Below are positions 42,101 through 64,000 of a stretch of 64,000 nucleotides of DNA, piece after piece. The stretch lies in contig NC_079415.1 in assembly GCF_026213295.1 (NCBI RefSeq), positions 33,130,792 through 33,194,791 of the forward strand, read 5' to 3'. The notes under the pieces are model-generated. The model had not been told where the DNA came from and ran no database searches. It saw nothing but the letters and a program-made list of their open reading frames with translations. Each line of letters opens with the position of its first letter. Positions within the stretch are counted from its first letter, which is position 1. Origin of the DNA: Gadus chalcogrammus. Taxonomy: Eukaryota; Chordata; Actinopteri; Gadiformes; Gadidae. A program made the position numbers and the translations under genes.

Positions 42101-42234
42101 GTTTGACGGGACCCACCTACCCTGCCTCTCCTTCAGCAACCCAAGCACCTGGTCTTACTACTACTCGGCCCAGCCACCAGGGAGAGGTCCATCCTAGAGG
42201 AGACGGCTTCAACAACAACCAGTATCTAGAATAG
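38974..42234 (+). CDS. spp2: Secreted phosphoprotein 24
   Basis: Liver- and bone-associated secreted protein of the cystatin-like fold that binds BMP/TGF-beta ligands and circulates with fetuin complexes in mammals. Exons: 38974-39025, 39710-39831, 40378-40500, 41460-41573, 41957-42005, 42137-42234. They sum to 558 bp, 185 aa, every join in phase. Residues 1-18 are a signal peptide (MNLYIVLLVLLQSLGCFC). The cystatin-like domain follows, with the diagnostic pairs QCPKNSGEDAKTC and SECSSRVRVTGT...MNC supplying four cysteines. Next is an acidic serine run SSSSSSESSEE, a strong Fam20C-type S-x-E phosphorylation site and the hallmark of SPP24, then a basic/polar tail. The family call rests on the cysteine pattern and serine cluster. 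A general cystatin relative is less likely because the Q-x-V-x-G loop is absent. Confidence 0.85.
39037..39112. repeat. (AC)n microsatellite in spp2 intron 1
   Basis: Thirty-eight AC units starting 12 bases after the exon 1 end (T|GTAAGTGGCTT). Confidence 0.97.
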
Positions 42235-42306
42235 GAATCAAACTATCTGGACCTGGGATGAGCGGAGGATTTCGGTTTGTGCGTCACCGTTAAACCGTTA
42301 CCTCAT

Positions 42307-42312
42307 AATAAA
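42307..42312 (+). terminator. spp2 polyadenylation signal
   Basis: AATAAA 73 bases after the stop codon, followed by an A-rich then T/G-rich stretch (gtttttcttc), as expected of a short 3' UTR. Confidence 0.7.
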
Positions 42313-44476
42313 AAAATTAAAAACATTTGAATGGTGTTTTTCTTCTTCACTAGTAGGATATAGAGTATGTTTTTGTTGGAAACAGGGCTCTTGAATCATT
42401 ATCTGAAACAAAGTAGATATTTGTAATGGCACCATACGTAATGTGACTTTAAACTGAAAACCTGCCTATAACCCAGCATTATTCACCAACTTGGACTGAA
42501 ATATGAAATAACCGGTCTAGATTCAAATGCTTCGGTAGCAGCATTTGAAGAACAAGGGTTCAACTTAAAGGGGGTGATATCATGACACAAGGGGTGATAA
42601 GCCATTACAAACAGTCTGAAAACCTGCCCTTCCCTGTGCATTAGCGACGTCACAAGGGGCTGTGTCCTTGTATGCTGGATAGATCAGTCTACCCATTGGA
42701 CTGTAGCAAATGTTGCTACAGTCTATATCTAAGTGGACACTCCCACCTGGGATCTCACTAAAACAAAGGAAAAGGCGGCCGATCTTCCAACGGCTTGTAA
42801 TGGCTTATAACACTCACACCTGGTTGCATAATATCACCTCTTTAAAGTGTCAGTCAAACCTATACAAAGGCCTATGTAGTGGTAATATATGCTGCAAGCA
42901 AAGAAAGAGAAAATACACAAAGCACGACTCGGGAGACGCGTCAAGGTCTTGTTGGAACATTTATATTTGTGATTTCTGCAGTTTATATGCAAGAGGACAC
43001 GTTTTTAGCAATCTTTGCAATCTCCACACTTATCCGCTTTAACTAGGGCCCTCTAATCCCGCCTCAGCACATCAATAACTTACATACTGTACTGTCGCCA
43101 ACACACCTGTACATGACAATGATATTCAAGTTATATGAAAAAGATATACAAGCCGCCGGAGGGGGGGGGGGGGGCAAAGTATGCACGGAGGGCAGAATCG
43201 CGACGACGGGGTAGCATGTAGAGCGAGGTCTAGCACAGTGGTCCATCGTATTCCAACTCCCTCCATTAAATATCCTCCTTCAAACCAAGCAGATTATAAC
43301 CGTATGCATGTGTTTCATCCTTTAACGATGGCGTCGAAGTGGCCCCCTACACAAAGCGGGCGTCGCACCAGTTTTTGAAGATGGGTTTCCAACACTCTCC
43401 ATGGTCGTTTTTCAATCGATGCCTGAATCGGCGTTGATATAACAGTATTTACCTAAACGTTTTAATGTCGTCTGAAATGTGCGGGAACAAGGCATTGGTC
43501 GGAAGGGAAAACATCGATAGAGCCCAGAAACCCCACGCCGTCACGTTTAGTCAAATCGCGTGTTTAAAAGACTCTATGGCACCATGGAAATATAGGATAT
43601 GAAGAGACTCAACTGATAAACTTCTTCAATGTCGGCACACACTCTAAATCAACAGCTCCAAACCCTTCGAGCTGTTGTTATTTCTATTAACATCTGAATT
43701 CTTCATCTTCTATCGGACTCCTGTCCCGGGAGAACGTGACTTCTGTGTGTGTGTGCGTGTGTGTGTGTGTGTGTGCGTCTGTATGTGCGCGAGTGTTGTA
43801 GGGTGTGTAGCATGTACAGTCTACTTCCGGTCATTGGCCAATTGGAAGAGAGCAGCAGCTGGAACTGTACAATACAAACCCCCCCCAACGCATGTAAGCC
43901 TCGACATCGACCAACCCACACACACACCTAACACACACACCCCCCCTCTCACACACACTACTTAAACAGCCCCTCCTGCCCTACCCAGCCACATTTAAAA
44001 GTCCATAGTAAGCTACACTTCATGTTTGCATTAAATAAAGTAAAACAAAGCACTTGTCTTCTTTTCAGAGTTTCTTCTTCGTATTTTTCCTCCTTCTTCT
44101 TTCCGGTTTCCAGAGTCCAGACTCTGCTGAGACGGTGGAAGAAACTTGATTTGTTTTTTTATGTTGCGTCGAAATGGCAGTTTCTCCACAAATATAAGGC
44201 TTCCTTCCGATTTTGCATTGCCACGTGGTAGAGAGACAGTCAATGTACAAAAGTCCACCTCTCAGTACATTCTTTAACACCCAAACACCCCCCCTCTCTC
44301 TCTCTCCATCCTTCCATTGTTACACTCTATTTAAAGACATGATTATATAAAAGAAAACGAGATCCTTCTCATTGATCAAATTAAATAAATTCATAGAAAA
44401 GCAAAAAAAAAAGAAGCAAATTCAACCCCTTCTCCATGGAGACGTTTGTCTAACATTACACACAGAGGAAAAAACG

Positions 44477-44596
<120 letters not shown>

Positions 44597-45008
44597 CTCT
44601 CTCTCTCTCGCTCTCTCTCTCATTCTCTCTGGGACAACGCACAGACAGAAGAGCTTAAAGTTAGCGTGTTTCATACAGCTGGTCCATGCAGCATTCCAGC
44701 GGATTCATATCCGGGTTTTTCTGTGTTCAAGACGCGGGATGGAGCGGGGATTGGCTCAGTCCGGGATCGGAGACCAAAGCACACCAACGACCATATCGGC
44801 AAGTCCGCATTCAAGACAAAGTTCTCGTTTGAATCTGATCGGAAACACGGGGAAGCGGTTGGTCGCACGCGGGATGTTTTTTTTTTCGTCGGTCCGTTTG
44901 TCCGGAACTTTCTTCTTCTGTTATTTAAAAAAAACAAACAGTCCAATCAGAGTCAAACAAATGAAATGACCTGCGAATCTTAAACGTACGATCGTGGTTT
45001 GGCTTAGT

Positions 45009-45032
45009 ACACACACACACACACACACACGA

Positions 45033-45065
<33 letters not shown>

Positions 45066-45072
45066 CACACAC
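45009..45072. repeat. (AC)n microsatellite, interrupted
   Basis: AC units with GA and GC interruptions, about 130 bases 3' of the raph1 stop codon. Confidence 0.95.
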
Positions 45073-45198
45073 AATCCCAAAACGATGACAGGATGGAAGT
45101 TTCAGGTCTCCCCTGTTTGTCGCCCTGTCCCTCAGTCCGGCCGTCTTCAGTCCGTGCGTCCGTCCGTCCGTCCGTCCCCGCGTCCCTCTCTAAGCGTC

Positions 45199-57217
<12,019 letters not shown>

Positions 57218-57471
57218 CTGACGGACACACGGTCAGAGAACGCACACACATTATACACACACAAATATATAACACACACACACACAAATATATTACGCAA
57301 ACCTACACAAACACACACAAATATATTCTACAAACACACACACAAATATGCATACAATACACACATGAATATAAAACACACAAAACGTTATGCATAAAAA
57401 ATATATTATACAAACAAACGCACAAAAGACCTTACACACAACTACATTATACAAACGCACACAGAAATGAG

Positions 57472-57529
<58 letters not shown>

Positions 57530-58537
57530 AACCTTAAAAGTCACCACCAGATCCCCAATGTGTTCACCGTGCCCAACACTGCGCCCCAAAAGCGCCATGC
57601 CAACGACCTCTACACCCCGCTCAGCTCCGTTCACCCTGGCACAAAGCCCAGCACGGAAACGTCGCCGCACTCGATCAACTCCTCCACGCCCTCTCACCTG
57701 CCCCCGCCAACAGGAAGACATCACATCCATGCCGGAGAAAATCAACCGCTCAAAGCCGGGTGCGTGTTTCTGTGTCCGCTCAAAAAGCCAGTTGGTCACG
57801 CAGACGCCAACAACGCAACGCAACAGGAATCCAACATCAAAAAGGTCGTCAAACGTTGTGGGGTCAAAAAAATCGGAAATCCCAATTGTGCGTTGTGGCG
57901 GGAAGACAAAAGTCGAAAATGGCGTTCCGACGCCGCTGTGCGGTTCTGTGTCACTGCGGTGTTGGTGAGGGTGGGGGGGGGTCCTTTGATCTTTCTCTGC
58001 GGTCTCCCTGGTGGAGGGTAGACAATGGTCGGAAACACCCGATGGGTGCCAGCGGTCACAGGGCACAGACTCGTCCTAACGCGACGTGAGTAAACGCCAA
58101 AAACGAAAAAAAACAATCGGAAGAATCCGATAAAAAAAATAAAAAAGGCATTCAAAGACGTCGCTTCTTTTGTCTCGCGGCTTAACGTCACGTGAGAAGG
58201 AACTAATTCATCGCACGTCGTACATCGAGACCTCCGCAAAGAACTGATTACCAACGCCTGTCATCGACGATGTTTCGCTGAAGCGGCGAGACGAATTCGG
58301 ACGCCGGTGTGTCCCAGCGCCATGGCAACCGAGACCGCTCGACGCAAGCTGACGTCGGTCGCGTGGAGCGGGCGTGCGACTGAGCCCACGATACGCGCCC
58401 CAACTGGACGACGGGAGCAGGAGGAGAGAGAGGGGAGGTCTAGGGAGCACCCCCCCCCCCCTCCCCCTTCTGTATTCCCACCCTCCAGGCCCCCACACTC
58501 CCTCCCCCTTTACATACTCACTCAGTGAGGGAGAGAA

Positions 58538-58568
<31 letters not shown>

Positions 58569-58900
58569 CACATATGCTCCCCCCCCCTCCCCTCTCTGCT
58601 CTTCAACTCAGTGTTGCTCTCCCTCTCACTTACATTTCTCCCCGTCTCTCCCTCCCCCCACTCTCCCACTCTCCCCCTTGTAAAGGATGGGAGCGTGCCC
58701 AATCAATGAGCATAATCCCCCCCCCCCCCCACCCCACCCCAAGAACAGTGGAAGCCATGGCAGGAGTGATGGGAGTCTGAGACCGAACCGTGTTGGGGGT
58801 TTAGGTGACGCAGGAGTCTGTGTCTCCCTCTCTGTGTGTGTGTGTGTCTGTGTGTGTCTGTGTGTCTGTGTGTGTTTTCCTTGACGCTTGACACACACGC
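57218..58900. other. raph1 intron or 5' region, no exon recognised
   Basis: Contains a CA block (57475-57524), a stop-poor GC-rich stretch 57530-57970 open in several frames on both strands but without family features, and (TC)n plus poly-C tracts near 58440-58730. Earlier raph1 exons, expected upstream, are not visible. Confidence 0.4.
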
Positions 58901-59000
58901 NNNNNNNNNNNNNNNNNNNNNNNNNNNNNNNNNNNNNNNNNNNNNNNNNNNNNNNNNNNNNNNNNNNNNNNNNNNNNNNNNNNNNNNNNNNNNNNNNNNN
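58901..59000. other. Assembly gap, 100 N
   Basis: Exactly 100 N, the conventional placeholder for a scaffold gap of unknown size. It lies between CA/GT repeats that probably broke the assembly. Confidence 0.99.
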
Positions 59001-59725
59001 CTTGTTATTGTTAGCTACATTGAAGCCTCTTTAGGCAAACGCAGAGCGACAAAACAAACAAGACAACTTTACATCGTATTGCACGCACAGCAAGACCATG
59101 CAATGCATAAATTGTGACCGGATTAAAGCCGCAATGTAATCAAAAGAGCATTTAAAATTGATATAAAAACTACCAACGTGGCACAAATACAAAGAAAATC
59201 ATCTCTTTATGGGGGCAACCATCTTTGTTTGTCGTGTTGTACGCGGTCAACCTCACTGAACTCGGTGGAGTCTCAACCCCGTCATATTACGACCAAATGG
59301 GGGCGTGCCTCAGTGAAATGCTGCAAGAAGGCTGGGAGATTTCCCAGTTTGCAACTCGTGCGGTTGGTGTACGACCGAGGCAGCCCAACATAAGGCCCCA
59401 ACATCACGAGACCTTTACAGAGCTCCAACAGTTCCCGGCAACGTCCCAACGGTAAGAACCGCCACCTAAACTCTGAGAGACATTTAAATTTGCTTTTGCT
59501 AACATTTGAATAACAAATGCCTCTTTCCTTATCTTAAAGCACAAATGGAACTTGAAGGGGCAGAGAGGCGGAGGCCCAGAACGTGACATTAAAACTTTCA
59601 ATACAGCATTGTGGACTCGTACACTTGGCCGAATTGTTTTGTTTTGTTTTTTCTCTCAAAAGGCCCAGAAATGGTCTATATTTAGAGATCTACTCCACCC
59701 AGCTATGCCTTGTTTGTTTGTGTGA

Positions 59726-59858
<133 letters not shown>

Positions 59859-61079
59859 TTTCCAAAGCCTTTTTCTGCCTTGCCATCTGCCAGAATGCAA
59901 CTCTGTCTGCATGAACACATTTAACTTTTCATCTGAACGTAAACCGAAGCCAAGACACACTCTCGTACACACTCCTTCAGCGTGCCAGCTGTCAGATGAC
60001 ACGAGCGACTAGCAACTATCCAAACTCCAGGTACTCTAAAACACACACACGATGAAAGGGCAGACACACACACCAAATGAAACCTAACCACCAAACAGAT
60101 GACAGGGAGAAGGAGACGGAAAAGAGAAGGAAAAACCAGCAAAAATACAGACGCCATACGTCACACACACACACACGCACACACACACAGACACACACAC
60201 ACACGGTCAGGTCGAGACAAAGCTGAGAGACAAGGGAAACATTTAGCAGGACAGTGTCCCGACCCCAGACAGTTCAAGACAGGGCGCTGCTAAAAAGTTT
60301 CAACAACAGCGGGTCTGCGGGCGCAGGCTCTGTGAACGAGATCAGCTGTGTTTCGTTATTCACTGCGGCGTGGACCAGACAGGTGGAGCTTTGGACGGTG
60401 GCTAAGGTGACCGCACTGCCCGCTTTTACTGTCAGGCTAATCGGTCGTTTACCGGACACTTTGACACGGAGCGGTTTCACAAACGAATGGTCATGTGTTT
60501 GAGACGCATGTCGTTTAGTTGAGGGAAGAGGGTTGGCCATCTCGTTAAAGGAGGCCTACAGTTAGAGTGAAGAGCCTACAAAATATATATGGAGTCAGTA
60601 AACCCATATATTTCTTGTAGTCTACACTGTAAACTATGGGTTTAAAGAGCCAGGGAATATACATTTTTTGCGTAGTAATTTTTCTTTTACGTTCGTCAAC
60701 ATAGTTATCTACGCCGTTTTAACACTATAACTGAAATAAGACCCCATTTGTTTGTGTTTTGGTGTAATGGGGGCCCTATGCTAATGAGACGTCCAACACA
60801 AAGTGCAAGCCATCCCTGATTGGCTGCAGCTCCGATAAATGAACGGCACGCTCCCTTAGCCACTCCCACGTGGCTCTCATAGCCCTGTCTCAGAACCAAG
60901 CACACACAACCTATCAATTCACCCGGTGTGGAGGATTACAGCTGGCCCAGCTATGAATCACGTCTCGTGCGTTCGTGTGCGTCATCGTGTGTGTCTCCCC
61001 TCCCCCCCAAACACACACACAGCTGACATGTCATTAAGACGCTCCCTGTCACACAAAAACGGTTTACAGCACGTCCTCT

Positions 61080-61160
<81 letters not shown>

Positions 61161-61433
61161 TTAATAGCCTTTGAGACATAAAGCCAACACTATCTAATTG
61201 ACTGTGTGGGAGTGTTTCTGTCTGTCTGTCTGTCTGTGTCCATCTGTCTGTGTCCATGTGTCCGTCTGTCTGTAATTATTTCCAGAAACTGAGCAGTAGC
61301 CTTGGTGTCCATTAGCTCATTTCCTGTTCGACCCCCCCCCCCCCCGCCACCCCCTCTCGGCCAATGAGATGCGAGCAACAGAAGGGAGGCCGCTGTCAAC
61401 CGACTGTGACATCACTGGTTAAACTGGGCGGAC

Positions 61434-61575
<142 letters not shown>

Positions 61576-61838
61576 GGAAGTTTAATGGGAACATGAGCTC
61601 CATGTGGTGTGAGCACAGCCTTTAAAACATTTTCTCTGATCGAAGGAGTGGCCGTCGACAGCATAGAGTCACACAATGGGGTGTGGGCTCTGTGTGTTTG
61701 TCACAGTGTATGTGTGTGTTTGTCACTGTATGTGTGTGTGTGTCAGTGTGTGTACTTTCGCACAGCTAACCTCAAACTTTGGTTATCGCTTCAGTGCCTG
61801 TTCTGTGTGTTGGTTTTGAACTGTGTGTGTTGGTTTTG

Positions 61839-61912
<74 letters not shown>

Positions 61913-62394
61913 ACCCTCGACAATTGACCCCAAAAGGTCAAGAAAAGGTCAAGAAAAGGTCAAGAGACTCGCAGGCGAGAAACAGCCAGTTCAACCCAGG
62001 ATCATAAAAAATGAAAACACACATCTTCCTTCCACTGTGCCCATGAGCAAGCCATTGTGCTGCCACTGTGGTTAGATGTGGTCAAAAGGAAGGAGAGTGG
62101 GTGGTGCATTAGCAATAAGAAAGTCCGCCCACGCCTGAGACTCAACTTGAGGAAAGGAACATTTGGTTTTGTGAGACCTTTGTAAGACCGCATACGCTTG
62201 CATATCCAAAAAAAAAATCAACACAGAGTCAAACATAACCACCAAACCAGATGTTTCCTTGACGACGGCAAAGACAACACGCTTAACCACACCGCAGAAG
62301 AAAGTGGATGTACGCCGATGAAGTCGATAAAAATATGAGCACATTTCAGAGGAAGTGATATCTTATCGTCGACGGTCACTGTGGGTAACCATGG

Positions 62395-62630
62395 AGCACA
62401 CTGACAGTCACATATTATTGTATGATAACGCTGTACATCATCATATGATGACGTGCAGCGTTATCGTATGATAACGTTGCACAATATCGGACGATAACGC
62501 TCCGATTTTATCTGAGGATAACTGCAGACTATCGGACGATAACGCTGCACAATATCGGACGATAATACCGCAAATTACCGACGATGACGCTGCGCATAAT
62601 CGGACGACAACCGATAACGCGGCCGGGACA
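62395..62630. repeat. Degenerate ATCGGACGATAACGCTGC minisatellite
   Basis: Eight or so units of about 25-30 bp around the core cggacgataacgctgcacaat, with a related inverted phrase gcagcgttatcgtatgataa. Confidence 0.85.
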
Positions 62631-63148
62631 AGCGCCCGGTTTGCTTTCCTGACTTCTAAGCTATATTCTAAGCTAGCTTATTTTCATGCAACAGTCCCTT
62701 AAGCAGTCCTCCATATAAGCCCCTCGGTGCACAAGGCTTCCAACCCGAACCTCGCCCCAGCGACACTAGAGCCCCCAGAAAGATGTCCGACCTCCGAACT
62801 GATACGGGCACATGGGGAGGGAGACAATGCAGGGTGAGGTGGGCGAGGGACCGGGGATGTGACGGATGGAGGGGGAGAGAGAGAGAGGGAGGGGCGGGGC
62901 CGAGCTATTAACCACGATATAGCAGTGAGGAGGGAGGGAGGGAGGGAGGGAGGGAGGGAGGGGCGGTCAGCCTGAACCGTTGTTCGGGTGTCGTTAGTCA
63001 AGCGTGGACGACAGCCTGCGTGCGGGTTGGATTGCATTAAGGGTGGCGAGGGGCGCGCACTCAAACAAAACACAAATAAGCACACACAGACACTTGCATA
63101 TGCACCGCATTGACGAACCCACTGAACCATGGAATGACACTCTGGGGG

Positions 63149-63328
63149 AGAGCGAGAGCGAGAGCGAGAGCGAGACAGAGAAAGAGAAAGAGAAAGAGAG
63201 ACAGAGACAGAGACAGAGACAGAGACAGAGACAGAGACAGAGACAGAGACAGAGAAAGAGAAAGAGAAAGAGAAAGAGAAAGAGACAGAGACAGAGACAG
63301 AGACAGAGACAGAGACAGAGACAGAGAC

Positions 63329-63368
<40 letters not shown>

Positions 63369-63370
63369 GT
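63149..63370. repeat. GAGACA / GAGAAA purine array
   Basis: Blocks of (GAGAGC)n, (GAGAAA)n and (GAGACA)n in alternating runs of 5-8 units; all purine-rich on the plus strand. Confidence 0.95.
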
Positions 63371-63530
63371 ACAGTGAGACAAAGAGAAAGAGACCCAGAG
63401 AGAAAATATTAGATGTTCAAGGAAATAACCGTGTCATATTTTGGACACTACACACAGTATTGTTCCAAAAGAAACACGAGTGATTCAATAGTCCCTGGTC
63501 TGGGGAGCTCAGGTTACACAGGCACACGCC

Positions 63531-63636
<106 letters not shown>

Positions 63637-64000
63637 AGGTGCTGCAATGCAGAACTTCTCCTGAGTCACACAGACTCGTATGAAAACAGTAGACGACGCA
63701 AAATGATAACAAAGTCAGGCTTGTGAAGGTACAACATCAAAAAACCACACATTCCTTCAAAATTAAGTGCGGCAATAGAACAAAAGTCTGCCGAGAGAAC
63801 GTCAAGGAAATGAAAGACGACCACAATCGGTTGAAATTGACGCAAAAGCCGGTGGAATTCAACACGCTGCCAGCCGCAGCGTGGAGCCAGCCCGAGCCCT
63901 TATTTAGCCGCAGTGTTTGCCCAACGGCGCTGGCAGGGGCAGGGGCGGCGTGGAACCGCCCCGATGGAAACTGGTGTAACTCATCTCCGTGCGTCGGCCG

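Noticed and set aside
57467..58254. Overlapping open frames on both strands
   Set aside because: One begins inside a CA repeat, several frames are open at once because the GC-rich sequence lacks stops, and none shows a domain or splice-site support.

Overview
This is a vertebrate nuclear genomic window, almost certainly from a teleost fish. The protein-coding genes are split into many short exons with GT-AG introns. The predicted proteins read as fish orthologues of human genes. The intergenic and intronic DNA carries tRNA-derived SINEs, hAT- and Harbinger-like MITEs, and a very large load of (CA)n and other short tandem repeats. Such extreme repeat density, including repeats inside exons and across splice junctions, is known from codfishes (Gadiformes); that placement is an inference, not a demonstration. 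A 100-base run of N (58901-59000) shows this is a scaffolded assembly.

Layout, left to right: (1) chst10, minus strand, 1799-4476, HNK-1 sulfotransferase, complete in 5 coding exons. (2) rpl31, minus, 5795-7892, ribosomal protein eL31, complete in 4 coding exons plus a 5' TOP-like leader exon near 8356-8387. (3) zc3h13, minus, 10338-27448, the large CCCH-zinc-finger scaffold of the nuclear m6A methyltransferase complex, 19 coding exons, about 1983 codons. (4) cpb2, minus, 28860-33255, carboxypeptidase B2 / TAFI-like zymogen, 11 exons. (5) alg11, plus, 33701-37391, GDP-Man:GlcNAc2-PP-dolichol mannosyltransferase, 5 exons. (6) spp2, plus, 38974-42234, secreted phosphoprotein 24, 6 exons with an upstream TATA box. 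(7) raph1 (lamellipodin), minus, 45199-57217, 10 exons seen; the N-terminal exons lie beyond the gap or outside the window. The exon joins of chst10, rpl31, zc3h13, cpb2, alg11 and spp2 were checked by phase arithmetic and all keep frame. The raph1 joins are also in phase, but its last exon shows several apparent frame changes at C/G homopolymers.

The genes are functionally unrelated housekeeping, secreted and cytoskeletal genes, as expected of a vertebrate chromosome. Neighbour pairs match human synteny: CHST10/RPL31 on 2q11.2, ZC3H13/CPB2 (with ALG11 nearby) on 13q14.

The most interesting signal is in zc3h13. Two tandem arrays, in the introns on either side of the zinc-finger exon, are duplications of exon-intron junctions. 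One array holds 19 copies of a 5' splice donor with its preceding exon end; the first 8 donors keep the frame. The other holds 4 copies; the first 3 keep the frame. Either could give a repeat-length-dependent series of protein isoforms. Other points of note are a stop-free in-frame intron in alg11, a near-perfect 48-bp-arm palindrome, a CAG-rich coding array in raph1, microsatellites abutting splice sites, and several MITEs with recognisable target-site duplications.
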